Of a stretch of 64,000 bases of DNA, positions 49,445 through 58,563 are shown in pieces (the first letter of the stretch is position 1; every line of letters starts with the position of its first letter). The notes under the pieces were generated by a model that was given only the letters and a program-made list of their open reading frames with translations, ran no database searches and was not told the DNA's origin. Made by a program: the position numbers and the translations under genes. The DNA comes from GCA-003244245 sp050699595 (GTDB lineage Bacteria; Actinomycetota; Actinomycetes; Mycobacteriales; Pseudonocardiaceae). Where the stretch lies: the NCBI GenBank assembly GCA_050699595.1, contig JBOHFI010000013.1:1-64000 (forward strand), in the 5' to 3' direction.

Positions 49445-50843
49445 TGAGCCTCCCCGTGGTGATTCCGATCAGCATGAAAAGCACGTCCCCGCCGCCACGC
49501 AGTGTCAGATGCGGATCGAGGACGGTGAGGATGAGTACGAACCACCAGCAGACCCACAACGCCGAGGCGGCCGCACCAACGGCGTCCGACTGGCCCTGCG
49601 ACTGGGCCATGAGTTTGCTGGTTCTGCGCAGCACCGCGACCGACAGCCAGGTGAAGGCAGCCAGCAGCGGGATCCCGCCGATCCAGAGCAACTCCAGGTA
49701 GCCGTTCTCCAGGTAGATGACCTCGCGCCATCTCTCGGGTGCCGGCAGCACCGAGTCGGGCGACACCCCTAGCAAGACGTTGATGAATCCGAACCTCGGT
49801 AGGTAGAAGTCGGACAGGTTGTTCCAGCGGCCGATCCAGCTGCGTGGCACGCCATAGTCGCCGAATCCCTGCAACCGGCCGATCAACGCCGGCGCGCCGA
49901 CCGCGAGCACGACCGGGACCAACCACAGGAGCCGAATCGAGTTACGGCGCACAGTGCTGAAGCGCCACAGGATGAGCCCGGCCGCTACGACCGCCGAGAT
50001 CCAGGTGGAGAACTCGCCGGCGGCGAGCACACCCGCCCCGAGCACGAGCCCCAACGCCAGCCGCTCCCGGCGATCCAGCAGTCCCCGGGCCCCGCAGCAG
50101 ATCACCAAGGTCAGGCAGATGATGATGTAGTCGCCGGTGGCGATCGGCGAGCCGAGCGTCGTGGTGCCCCGCTCGGCGAGTGCCGCCGCATTGCTGTCGG
50201 GCGTCCAGAAGGTCTGCAGCATCGAGACGACCGGGCCGACGTGGAGGGTCTGCAGGATCGCGATCACCGCGACCACGGCTCCCGGCCAGATGATCAGCCG
50301 GAAGCACCGCACCAGCTGGGTTTCGGTGGTGACGCTGAAGCGCACCAGCAGGTAGAGGGCGATGAGCTTGCAGATCGGCAGCACGGCGGCCAGATCGGAC
50401 GTCACCGGCGTCTGCCCGCGCAGGGTCATGGACAGCAGCGGCCACGCCGTCGACATCAACAGGAAGACACCGAGCGGGATGTCGAGCCGATGCAGCTGTG
50501 GTGGTACCCGCTCGCCCCGGCACGATCGGAAATAGCCGCCGACCATCGCGCCGGCCAGCAGCACGACCAGCAGCGCCTCGTTGGGGCGCACCAACGGGAT
50601 CAGGCTACCGCGGTTGATGCCGGCGATGAGGGGCAGGGTGCCCAGATAGGCGTATGTCGCGAAGACCGGCCGGTAAGCCGCTGCGGCGAACAGCCCGACC
50701 AGGGCCAGCACCCCGACGGCGGTGAGGGCGAGCAGCGGCCCAGCCGCCACCGCGAGGACCCCGCCAACCAGGGCGCAGCCGGCGGCTCCCAGCCCCAGCC
50801 AGCGGTTGACCGCAGGGGTTGGCGGGCTCTCGGTTTGAGTCAT
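49428..50843 (-). CDS. Wzy/O-antigen ligase-like membrane protein
   Basis: 471 residues with about 11 membrane helices. A large loop contains SWIGRWNNLSDFYLPRFG and GVSPDSVLPAPERWREVIYLENGYLELLW (in parts), where the ENGYLELLW stretch matches the conserved end of O-antigen ligase/polymerase loops. It would polymerise or ligate the cluster C glycan outside the membrane. Overlaps the MurJ-like gene stop by ATGA. Confidence 0.84.
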   Translation of the reverse strand: MTQTESPPTPAVNRWLGLGAAGCALVGGVLAVAAGPLLALTAVGVLALVGLFAAAAYRPVFATYAYLGTLPLIAGINRGSLIPLVRPNEALLVVLLAGAMVGGYFRSCRGERVPPQLHRLDIPLGVFLLMSTAWPLLSMTLRGQTPVTSDLAAVLPICKLIALYLLVRFSVTTETQLVRCFRLIIWPGAVVAVIAILQTLHVGPVVSMLQTFWTPDSNAAALAERGTTTLGSPIATGDYIIICLTLVICCGARGLLDRRERLALGLVLGAGVLAAGEFSTWISAVVAAGLILWRFSTVRRNSIRLLWLVPVVLAVGAPALIGRLQGFGDYGVPRSWIGRWNNLSDFYLPRFGFINVLLGVSPDSVLPAPERWREVIYLENGYLELLWIGGIPLLAAFTWLSVAVLRRTSKLMAQSQGQSDAVGAAASALWVCWWFVLILTVLDPHLTLRGGGDVLFMLIGITTGRLSVQQR

Positions 50844-52450
50844 GACCCACCACCTATCCGTCGTACCGCGACACGGAGCACCAAGACGTAGACCCCGAGC
50901 GCCACGACACCACCCAGGGTGAGAAACACGAGGTCGGCAAACCGGTCACCGCCGTTGACCTGATGGATCCACCACATCGCGCCGGCCACCGGCACCATCA
51001 CCAGCGTGGCCACCAGCGCACCACCCAGTACCCGGAGCTCCAGAAACCGCTCGGGCCACATCGTCCGGCGCAGCCGGGTCAACACCGTCGTGGCGGCGGC
51101 AAGCTCACCGGCCAGAATGGCCACCACCAACCAGACCAGCCGGGACCCATCCGCGGGCAGCAACAGGGCCACCGCCGCAGCGAGAACCACCACACCGAAA
51201 GCGACCTCACTGGCCCGCCGAGGAACCCGGTCTTCCAACCGCGCGAACAACGCTTGGCGACCGATGTCATGCACCCCACCGACCAGCTGAGCCACCGCCA
51301 CCACCCCCAGGCAGGTGGCGAGTGGCCCGATCAGGTCCGCGTGCCGTAACTCACCGTTGGCCAGAATGTTCGCGGTGGCCGGTGAGTTCATCGCGAGCAG
51401 CACCAACAGCGGCAGGCTGGCCATGACCGCATACGACAACCCCTGCCGCCACGCCGAGCCGAACTTCGCGCCGTCCTCACGATGGGCGGCACGCGCCAAC
51501 CCGGGCAGCGCAGCCATCGATACCGCACGGGCGCTGATGTAGGACAGCGAATAGAACACCGAGTAGGACAGCTGCACCACGAAGACACCACCAGGCACCG
51601 AGCCGGCGAGCGCGAGCAGCACGTACATCGCCGCCGCCGGCCACGCCGCCACCCCGACCGAACGCACCAGCCTGCGGGTCACCGCGCGCACCTCGGGATC
51701 GTGCCGCAGACGCATCGACGGGCGGGTCAGCAAACCCACCCGCGCGGTCCCGAACAACTGCAACACCGTGTGCAGCGCGACGGCAGCGGTACTGCCCGCC
51801 CCGAGCACGATCACCAGGCCCACCGACACCCGCTCAACATCCAGGCCCGTCCCGTAATACCAACTGGCCAACACCACCGTCAGGATCAAGACGACGTTCT
51901 CCACCGCGGGCGCGCCCGCGGCCAGCGCGAAGCGCCCCCGGGCCTGCTGGGCGGCCATACCGAGATGCAGCAGGGCGTACAGCAGGATCTGGGGAGCGAC
52001 GAACAGGACCAGCAGCGTGGACAACCACAGACCCCGCGCTCGGGCAGCGGGATCCGGGATCCCGAAGGTCAGCGTCCAGGCCACCACCGGGGACAGCACC
52101 ATCAACAGCGCGACCACCCCGGCCGACACGGCGAGCAACCACCCGCTCACCGCACCGAGCACCTCCCGGGCCCGGGTTACACCGCCGGTACCAACGGCGC
52201 GGACCACGCCAGGCACCAACACCATCGCCAGCACGGGCCCGGCAATCAGCGTGAACACCAGGTTCGGGACGACGTAGCCGGTCTGAAAGGCATTGGCGAA
52301 ATAGGTCGGCCCCAGCACCGCCCCGATCACCACCACCCTCAGCAACCCGGTGAGCCGGCTGACCAGCGTCCACACCGCGACAGTGGCGGAGTTCCGCGCC
52401 GTGGTCACCGAGGCCGGGTCCGCAAGCTCCCTCACCGTCGCGGCAGCCAC
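50840..52450 (-). CDS. MurJ/MviN-like lipid-linked intermediate flippase
   Basis: 536 residues, about 14 membrane helices. The amino end has SATVAVWTLVSRLTGLLRVV and ATYFANAF-like GPTYFANAFQTGYVVPNLVF, the MurJ signature. In a surface-glycan operon it probably flips the undecaprenyl-diphosphate glycan of cluster C, though lipid II flipping is possible. A GTG start lies 10 bp after the Wzz gene stop. The usual actinobacterial murJ neighbours (trxB, pcnA region) are absent, which favours a dedicated role. Confidence 0.87.
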   Translation of the reverse strand: MAAATVRELADPASVTTARNSATVAVWTLVSRLTGLLRVVVIGAVLGPTYFANAFQTGYVVPNLVFTLIAGPVLAMVLVPGVVRAVGTGGVTRAREVLGAVSGWLLAVSAGVVALLMVLSPVVAWTLTFGIPDPAARARGLWLSTLLVLFVAPQILLYALLHLGMAAQQARGRFALAAGAPAVENVVLILTVVLASWYYGTGLDVERVSVGLVIVLGAGSTAAVALHTVLQLFGTARVGLLTRPSMRLRHDPEVRAVTRRLVRSVGVAAWPAAAMYVLLALAGSVPGGVFVVQLSYSVFYSLSYISARAVSMAALPGLARAAHREDGAKFGSAWRQGLSYAVMASLPLLVLLAMNSPATANILANGELRHADLIGPLATCLGVVAVAQLVGGVHDIGRQALFARLEDRVPRRASEVAFGVVVLAAAVALLLPADGSRLVWLVVAILAGELAAATTVLTRLRRTMWPERFLELRVLGGALVATLVMVPVAGAMWWIHQVNGGDRFADLVFLTLGGVVALGVYVLVLRVAVRRIGGGS

Positions 52451-52460
52451 AACCGGGTCC

Positions 52461-53381
52461 TCACAGCCACGTCCGACGCCGCACGCTTACCGCCGCCATC
52501 GCGCCGGCCACGAGCACACCGACCAGCGCACCGGTGCCGGCCGCGATCAGCGGTTGCGGAAACACCGCGTCGGGCAGCGAGTAGGGCGCCGTCAGCAACT
52601 GGGCGTCCGGTCCTGCCTCCCCGTTGAGTTTACGGTCATCGATCTTGGCCTGGATCGCCTTCTCCCGGTCCAACGAGGCGTTGAGCAGTGTCCTGGCGTC
52701 GTTGAGGGAAATCTGGGTGGCGGTTCCGGCCAACACCGCGGTAGTGAGTTGCTGCACCCGCGTTTGGATCTGGGTGGTGTTCGTGTGGGCGTCCGCAAGC
52801 TGGGTGGCCAGGTTCAGGGTGGTTCCACTGGGCTGGCGGATGAGCGCCAGGTACCCGTCCATGACGGCCTGCAGCGTCTGCATCGCGGCCAGCTTGGTGG
52901 AGCCGTCGGCCTCGACCTGAATGACTTCGCTGTTGTCCAGGACCGTCACGCTGATGTCCTTGTCGAGGTCCTTGAACTGCCGGCCCTGCTTCTGTGCAAC
53001 CGGCTCGAGCACGTTCCGGCTCTTCAGAAACACCAACTGGTTGCTGAGCTGACGATCCTGCCGAAGAGGGTCACCGCTGCGCTGGTCCTGGCTGATGGAG
53101 TACAGGATCTCCGCCCGAGCTCCGTAGGTTTTGGGCAACACCAGCGTGCCGAGCAGCCCTGCGGCGGTGCCAAGCAGGATGATCGTCAACGCCAGCAATG
53201 CCAGGCGCGGCGTCAACCAGCCCCCACCGCGGTCTTCGGTGGGGCTGTCGAACTGATCCACCGGACGCTGCGGTGGTACTTCGCCGGTCCCCAGGGACCG
53301 CTGAAGTTGCTCCTTCTGGCCCGTCGAAAGGCCATTCGATTCGCTAGCCCCGTATTGGAAGACATGGGAAACGTCTGTCAC
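52461..53381 (-). CDS. Wzz-type chain-length determinant
   Basis: 306 residues. A cytoplasmic proline/glutamine-rich start of about 55 residues is followed by a membrane helix (LALLALTIILLGTAAGLLGTLVL, shown in part), an extracytoplasmic domain with VILD-type strands and a coiled region. A second helix follows near the C-terminus (AAGTGALVGVLVAGAMAAVSV region). This is the minimal polysaccharide co-polymerase layout, without kinase domain. GTG start overlaps the aminotransferase stop (GTGA). Confidence 0.83.
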   Translation of the reverse strand: MTDVSHVFQYGASESNGLSTGQKEQLQRSLGTGEVPPQRPVDQFDSPTEDRGGGWLTPRLALLALTIILLGTAAGLLGTLVLPKTYGARAEILYSISQDQRSGDPLRQDRQLSNQLVFLKSRNVLEPVAQKQGRQFKDLDKDISVTVLDNSEVIQVEADGSTKLAAMQTLQAVMDGYLALIRQPSGTTLNLATQLADAHTNTTQIQTRVQQLTTAVLAGTATQISLNDARTLLNASLDREKAIQAKIDDRKLNGEAGPDAQLLTAPYSLPDAVFPQPLIAAGTGALVGVLVAGAMAAVSVRRRTWL

Positions 53382-54511
53382 AGCGCACCTCCGAGCACAT
53401 CGCAGACCCGCGCAACCTGCTCAATGGTCAGGGTGGGGGACATCGGAAGGGACAGGATCCGACCGGCCGCACGCTCTGCCACCGGACATTGCTGGGCTGA
53501 CGGTACCGGCTCGTGGAGCGTGGCCAGCGCCGGCTGCAGATGGCAGGCAATCGGGTAGTGTACACCCCACCCGATACCGGCCGCGGTGAGAGCGTCACCG
53601 ACGTCGCGGCGGTCGTCGATCTGGATGACCGCCAGGTGATACACCGGTTCGGCGCCAGGCTGCACCGATACCGGCGTGCAGTGCCGAGGCAGCATCTCGC
53701 GGTAGGCCGCCATCGCCGCCGCGCGCCGGGTATTGCCGGCATCCAGCCCCGGCAGCTTGGCCGACAGCAGCGCCGCCTGCAGGGTGTCGAGCCTGCTGTT
53801 GCGCCCAGCGAGGTCGTGCAGGTAGCGATCGGCCGCAGACCGCCCGTGATTGGCGATGCTGCGGATCCGGTCGGCAAGGGCGAGATCACTGGTGACCACC
53901 GCGCCGCCGTCGCCCAGTGCACCGAGGTTCTTACCGGGGTAGAAGCTGAACCCGGCGGCGATGCCCACACTGCCCGCGCGCCTGCCCTGGTGTCGGGCGC
54001 CGTGCGCCTGCGCGGCGTCCTCGATGAGGGCGAGCCCGTGCGCGGCGGCGATCGCCGAGATCGGCTCGGGGTCCACCATCTGGCCATACAGGTGCACGGC
54101 GATGATCGCTGCTGTCGAGCTGTTGATCGCGGCAACCACCGCGGCTGGATCGATCAGCAGGGTGTCGGGGCACACATCGACGAACCGAGGCCGTGCACCG
54201 GTCGCGCAGACCGCCTCGGCCGTCGCGATGAACGTATTCGTGGGGACGATGACCTCGTCGCCACGCCCGATTCCCAAGCCGCTGAGAATGAGTTCCAGGG
54301 CATCAGTTCCGTTGGCCACCCCGACGCAGGCCTGCGCTCCACAGTAGGTCGCGAATTCACGCTCGAAACGCTCGACCTCGGGGCCACCGACGAAGTGACC
54401 GTGATCCAGCACAGCCTTCCAGGCGAGGTCGAACTCCTCACGCAGCCCGTTGGTGACGCCGTGCAGGTCCAAGAAAGGCACGGGGGAAGAGACGCTGCCG
54501 CTACCGGTCAT
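53378..54511 (-). CDS. DegT/DnrJ/EryC1/StrS-family sugar aminotransferase
   Basis: 377 residues of PLP fold type I. VGVANGTDALELIL is the phosphate-binding region, HLYGQMVDPE and LIEDAAQAHGA follow, and the PLP lysine is in SFYPGKNLGALGDGG. It aminates a keto sugar nucleotide with glutamate or glutamine. The ATG start overlaps the Gfo/Idh stop (ATGA). With that dehydrogenase it matches the WbpB-WbpE type of pair that installs a 3-amino group on UDP-sugar uronates, so a 2,3-diamino sugar is one plausible product. Confidence 0.92.
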   Translation of the reverse strand: MTGSGSVSSPVPFLDLHGVTNGLREEFDLAWKAVLDHGHFVGGPEVERFEREFATYCGAQACVGVANGTDALELILSGLGIGRGDEVIVPTNTFIATAEAVCATGARPRFVDVCPDTLLIDPAAVVAAINSSTAAIIAVHLYGQMVDPEPISAIAAAHGLALIEDAAQAHGARHQGRRAGSVGIAAGFSFYPGKNLGALGDGGAVVTSDLALADRIRSIANHGRSAADRYLHDLAGRNSRLDTLQAALLSAKLPGLDAGNTRRAAAMAAYREMLPRHCTPVSVQPGAEPVYHLAVIQIDDRRDVGDALTAAGIGWGVHYPIACHLQPALATLHEPVPSAQQCPVAERAAGRILSLPMSPTLTIEQVARVCDVLGGAL

Positions 54512-55587
54512 GAGGCCACCCCCCGCATGCGGTCCGCCCCAGCCGGGTCGACGCTGCCGGCGACGAAGGCCGGACGCCCGGTGGCCTCCGCAACGTCGGT
54601 GGCGGCGAGGACTCGGACGATATCCAGCCCGCGTTCCCCGGGCGTGTTCGGCTTGGCTCCGGTACGAATGCATTCGATGAAGTGGCTGTCCTGCACGAGA
54701 AGCGGCTCATTGAACTGAATATATGGCGAGACGATGTCTCCAGTTCGATAGGAAACCGGCATGGCGTGCGACTCGCCATGATCGTCAGGATCAGCCGGGT
54801 CGACGCCGATGTCATACACCCGGACACGCTCATTGTCCGACATGTCGTCGTAGACCGCCATTTTGCGTTCCCCGACAACGGTGACCCGCCGGACCTTGCA
54901 CGGATCCAGCCAGCTCACGTGCACGAAGGCATGGGTGACCGCCCGCTCGAAGTCCAATCTCAGGTAAGCCACGTCGGCGTGGCGATTTCCGACATGTCGT
55001 TTGGCCCATACCCAGGTAGTCCTGGGAATCTCGTCGAGCAAGAACGACGCGATCGAGATGTCGTGCGGAGCGAGGTCCCAGATGACGTTGCAGTCGCGCT
55101 GGTACTTGCCCAGGCTCAGCCGGGCGGCGTCGATGTAGAGGATCCTGCCGAGCTCACCGGAATCGATGATCTCCTTCAGCTTCCAGACAGCCGCGTTGTA
55201 CTCGAAGGTGTGTCCCGCCATCAGGTGTACGCCGCCGGCCGCCGCCGCGTCGACCATCTCCTGCGCATCCTCGACCGTCGTGGCCAGCGGCTTCTCCACC
55301 AGGGCGTGCCGCCCGTGGCGCAGTGCTTGTAGCGCGATCGCGGCGTGCGTGGCCGGCGGAGTCGCGACGACCACCGCATCCACCCAGTCCACCACGTCGT
55401 TGAAATGAAGTGTCGATTCCGCCGATGGGTAGCTTCGCCTCGCCTCCGCGATCCGCTCGGGATCCTCGTCGACGATGGTCACCTGCACACCCGGCATGCT
55501 GCTGAGCACCCGCATGTGCTTGGAACCCCAGTAGCCATAGCCCACTACCGCCACGCGGACATCGGGATTACCTGCAACGAACTTCAT
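54508..55587 (-). CDS. Gfo/Idh/MocA-family nucleotide-sugar dehydrogenase
   Basis: 359 residues. NAD-binding VAVVGYGYWGSKHMRVL opens the protein; ALVEKPLATT is the family's E-K-P motif, and DLAPHDISIASFLL carries the H-D residues of the active site. This is the pattern of WlbA/WbpB 3-dehydrogenases. It is the first gene of the cluster C operon. The ATG at 55587 places the Rossmann fold 10 residues in; a longer frame to 55650 lacks similarity. Confidence 0.9.
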   Translation of the reverse strand: MKFVAGNPDVRVAVVGYGYWGSKHMRVLSSMPGVQVTIVDEDPERIAEARRSYPSAESTLHFNDVVDWVDAVVVATPPATHAAIALQALRHGRHALVEKPLATTVEDAQEMVDAAAAGGVHLMAGHTFEYNAAVWKLKEIIDSGELGRILYIDAARLSLGKYQRDCNVIWDLAPHDISIASFLLDEIPRTTWVWAKRHVGNRHADVAYLRLDFERAVTHAFVHVSWLDPCKVRRVTVVGERKMAVYDDMSDNERVRVYDIGVDPADPDDHGESHAMPVSYRTGDIVSPYIQFNEPLLVQDSHFIECIRTGAKPNTPGERGLDIVRVLAATDVAEATGRPAFVAGSVDPAGADRMRGVAS

Positions 55588-55932
55588 CGAGACGGGCCCC
55601 CTGCCGTGACTCGAGATGTCTGCCGACAACTTGAATGTTCCGGAACGCACGGAACGTGAGCACGCTTGGTGACCGATCGGGCCCCCAGCGAGCCGTACTC
55701 ACCCTCTCGTACCGTGGGTTCGCCCCTCCCCACAGTGCGTATATCTACCGGACACTGCCAGTCGTTACCCGGTTACGGTAACCGCCGGGACTTTCACCCG
55801 AATGGCGTAACCAGGTTCCCCAGCGTGTTGGATGCGCATCGTCATCAACCAATTACCCAGTGAAGTAACTGGTGCTCAGGCGGGCCTGCGAGGAGCGGGG
55901 CCGTCAGCACACCGGGAGCGGGCGGGGCGGAC
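55588..55932. promoter_or_regulatory. Promoter/operator region of the cluster C operon
   Basis: 345 bp without a gene. It contains a 15-bp palindrome CGGTTAC-G-GTAACCG (55770-55784), a CGTTACC just left of it, a GGCGTAACC (55804-55812), and the interrupted inverted repeat CCAATTAC-N8-GTAACTGG (55849-55872, one mismatch). Such GTTAC/GTAAC boxes resemble sites of MtrA- or GlnR-type regulators. The desaturase gene ends at its right edge. Confidence 0.5.
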
Positions 55933-56871
55933 TCACGTCCTTGTCACGATCTTGGCCAGCCGCTGCGGCGTAGGCCAGCGCACATTCCACGCCCAACCCA
56001 ACTTCTCGAACAGCCAGATCACTCGGGCCGAGATGTCGATCTGGCCCCGGAGCACACCGTGCCGGGCCGATGTCGGATCTGCATGGTGCAGGTTGTGCCA
56101 GGACTCCCCCGCCGACAGGATCGCCATCGGCCAGAAGTTCGCGGCCTTGTCACGCGAGGCGAACGGTCGCTTGCCGATCATGTGGCAGACCGAGTTCACC
56201 GCCCAGGTGACATGATGCAGGAACGACACCCTGACCAATCCAGCCCAGAAGAGCCCGGTCAGCACAGCCCACCAGGACCAGGCCACCAACCCGCCGACAA
56301 TACCGGGAAGCACGAGCCAGATCCCGGTCCACAGCCAGAACAACTTGCTGACCCGCACCATCGTCGAGTCGGCCAGCAGATCCGGGACGAACCGACGCGG
56401 ATTGGTCAGGTCTCGATTGAACAACCAGCCCATGTGGGCATGCCAGAAACCCTTGGCCACCGCGATCGGGGAGGTACCGAACAACCACGGCGAATGCGGG
56501 TCGCCCTCCTTGTCGGAGTAGGCATGATGGCGTCGGTGGTCGGCCACCCAATGCAGCAGCGGCCCCTGCATGGCGGTGCTGCCCAACACCGCCAGGCCCA
56601 CCCGCAGCCACCGCTTGGCCTTGAACGAGCCATGGGTGAAGTGGCGGTGGTAACCGACGGTCACCCCCAGCAGGCTGACGAAGTAGGTGACCGCGAACAG
56701 CACGATGTCCACCCAGCCCAGCCCCCACCCCCAGGCGACCGGCACCGCGACTATCAGGGCCAGCATGGGAGCGAGCACGAACAGGTACACCAGCACGTGC
56801 GGCCCCCACGTCCGCCGACCCGAGAGAACCGGCTTGGGCTCCGTGTACTGCTCGTCGGCGGTCAACGTCAT
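55933..56871 (-). CDS. Membrane fatty acid (acyl-CoA) delta-9-type desaturase
   Basis: 312 residues. The three histidine clusters that bind the di-iron centre are present: HRHFTH, HRRHH and HNLHH. Four membrane helices lie in the expected places (VLVYLFVLAPMLALIVAVPV and others). It introduces a double bond into a saturated acyl chain with oxygen and reduced ferredoxin or similar. The ATG at 56871 has GAGGAG 9 nt upstream, preferred over a longer frame. It is unlinked to the glycan genes and may be ordinary membrane metabolism. Confidence 0.92.
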   Translation of the reverse strand: MTLTADEQYTEPKPVLSGRRTWGPHVLVYLFVLAPMLALIVAVPVAWGWGLGWVDIVLFAVTYFVSLLGVTVGYHRHFTHGSFKAKRWLRVGLAVLGSTAMQGPLLHWVADHRRHHAYSDKEGDPHSPWLFGTSPIAVAKGFWHAHMGWLFNRDLTNPRRFVPDLLADSTMVRVSKLFWLWTGIWLVLPGIVGGLVAWSWWAVLTGLFWAGLVRVSFLHHVTWAVNSVCHMIGKRPFASRDKAANFWPMAILSAGESWHNLHHADPTSARHGVLRGQIDISARVIWLFEKLGWAWNVRWPTPQRLAKIVTRT

Positions 56872-56993
56872 GGACCGGTGCTCCTCATGTCGGCAGGCGC
56901 GGACGGCCGCCATACCAACCGTAGGTTATCCACCCGAGCTGACGCAAAGGGATGTGGCCATGTCACGATGTGCCTGCGGGCCCGGCCCGCTCG

Positions 56994-57064
56994 TCCGCCG
57001 TAGTGTAAAGGCAGCACCTCGGATTTTGGTTCCGATGGTCCAGGTTCGAATCCTGGCGGCGGAG
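56994..57064 (+). tRNA. tRNA-Gln (anticodon TTG)
   Basis: A full cloverleaf can be drawn: acceptor TCCGCCG/CGGCGGA, D stem GTGT/GCAC, anticodon stem TCGGA/TCCGA with loop TTTTGGT (anticodon TTG), and T arm CCAGG-TTCGAAT-CCTGG. CCA is not encoded. It lies just before glmU, as in many actinobacteria. Confidence 0.95.
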
Positions 57065-57087
57065 CGCTGTACGGGAAGGACAGGCCG

Positions 57088-58563
57088 ATGCTCCCAGGCG
57101 GGAGCCTCACGACGGCGGTCGTGCTGGCCGCTGGTGAGGGCACCCGGATGCGCTCGGCGATCCCCAAGGTGCTGCACCCGCTGGCCGGCCGGCCGTTGGT
57201 GGAACACGCGGTGCGGGCTGTGGCCGGGTTGACCCCTGAGCACCTGGTCGTGGTCATCGGTCACGGCCTGGACGTGGTGGAAGCTCACCTGCGCGCGGTC
57301 GCGGCCACGCTGGGTCGCGAGGTGTGTACCGCGGTTCAGGCCCAGCAACTGGGCACCGGTGATGCCGTCCGCGCCGCGTTGGCGGTCCTGCCGGTCGGGT
57401 TGTCCGGGACGGTGCTGGTCAGCTGTGGCGACGTGCCGCTGCTGGACACCGCCACGCTGGCTGGGCTGATCGCCGAGCACCACTGCACCGGGCACGCGGT
57501 GACCGTCCTGTCCGCAATCCTCGACGACCCGACCGGATACGGGCGGGTGCTGCGCGATAGCTCTGGTGCGGTCACCGACATCGTCGAACACCGTGACGCC
57601 ACCGCGACACAGCGCGCCATCCACGAGATCAATTCCGGGGTGTTCGCCTTCGACGCCGGGGTACTACGCGATGCCCTGGGACGCCTGGGTCCGGCTAACA
57701 GTCAGGGCGAGCTGTACCTCACCGACGTACTGGGCCTGGTCCGCGCGAGCGGGCTGCGGGTCGGCGCGCACCCGTGTGCGGACCCGTGGCTGGTGGCCGG
57801 GGTGAACGACCGGGTGCAGCTGGCCGCGGTGGGCGCGGAGTGCAACCGGCGGCTGCTGGAGCACTGGATGCGAGCCGGGGTCACCGTCATCGACCCGGCC
57901 TCGGTGTGGCTGGACGTCGACGTCGTGCTCGCCGCTGACGTCGTGCTGCATCCCGGGGTGCAGTTGCTGGCGGGCACCGTGGTGGGTCCAGGTACGGCGA
58001 TCGGACCCGACTCGACCCTCTCCGGCTGCACCGTCGGCGCGGACGCGACCATGGTGCGCACCCATGCTCTCGGCGCGGTGGTGGCCGACGGGGCGCAGAT
58101 CGGCCCGTTCGCCTACCTGAGGCCGGGCAGCCGGGTCGGCGAGCGGGCCAAGGTCGGCACCTTCGTGGAGACCAAGAACGCGCAACTGGGCCCAGGCGCG
58201 AAGGTGCCGCACCTGAGCTACGTCGGGGACGCGACGATCGGTGCGGGCACCAACATCGGCGCGGCCACCGTGTTCGTCAACTACGACGGGGTCACCAAAC
58301 ACCACACCACCGTGGGCGCGCACGCCCGGACCGGGGCCGACAACATGTTCGTCGCCCCGGTGACCATCGGCGACGGCGCCTACACCGCAGCGGGCTCAGT
58401 GATCACACAGGACGTGCCGCCAGGGGCACTGGCGGTGGCACGGGGCCGCCAGCGCAACGTCGAGGGCTGGGTAGCCCGACTGCGCCCGGGAACCCCGTCG
58501 GCACACGCGGCCACCCAGGCCCGGCAGACCGACGGTGACCAGCTGCGGCAGGAGCGAACGTGA
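57088..58563 (+). CDS. glmU: Bifunctional N-acetylglucosamine-1-phosphate uridylyltransferase/glucosamine-1-phosphate acetyltransferase
   Basis: 491 residues. The uridylyltransferase domain (1-235) has LAAGEGTRMRSAIPKVLHPLAGRP and QLGTGDAV. The C-terminal left-handed beta-helix shows hexapeptide repeats, with FAYLRPGSRVG, FVETKNAQLG and GAATVFVNYDGVTKHHT forming the acetyl-CoA site. It makes UDP-GlcNAc, the precursor for peptidoglycan and for the glycans of this region. ATG start with GGGAAGGA upstream. Its stop overlaps the prs start. Confidence 0.97.
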   Translation: MLPGGSLTTAVVLAAGEGTRMRSAIPKVLHPLAGRPLVEHAVRAVAGLTPEHLVVVIGHGLDVVEAHLRAVAATLGREVCTAVQAQQLGTGDAVRAALAVLPVGLSGTVLVSCGDVPLLDTATLAGLIAEHHCTGHAVTVLSAILDDPTGYGRVLRDSSGAVTDIVEHRDATATQRAIHEINSGVFAFDAGVLRDALGRLGPANSQGELYLTDVLGLVRASGLRVGAHPCADPWLVAGVNDRVQLAAVGAECNRRLLEHWMRAGVTVIDPASVWLDVDVVLAADVVLHPGVQLLAGTVVGPGTAIGPDSTLSGCTVGADATMVRTHALGAVVADGAQIGPFAYLRPGSRVGERAKVGTFVETKNAQLGPGAKVPHLSYVGDATIGAGTNIGAATVFVNYDGVTKHHTTVGAHARTGADNMFVAPVTIGDGAYTAAGSVITQDVPPGALAVARGRQRNVEGWVARLRPGTPSAHAATQARQTDGDQLRQERT

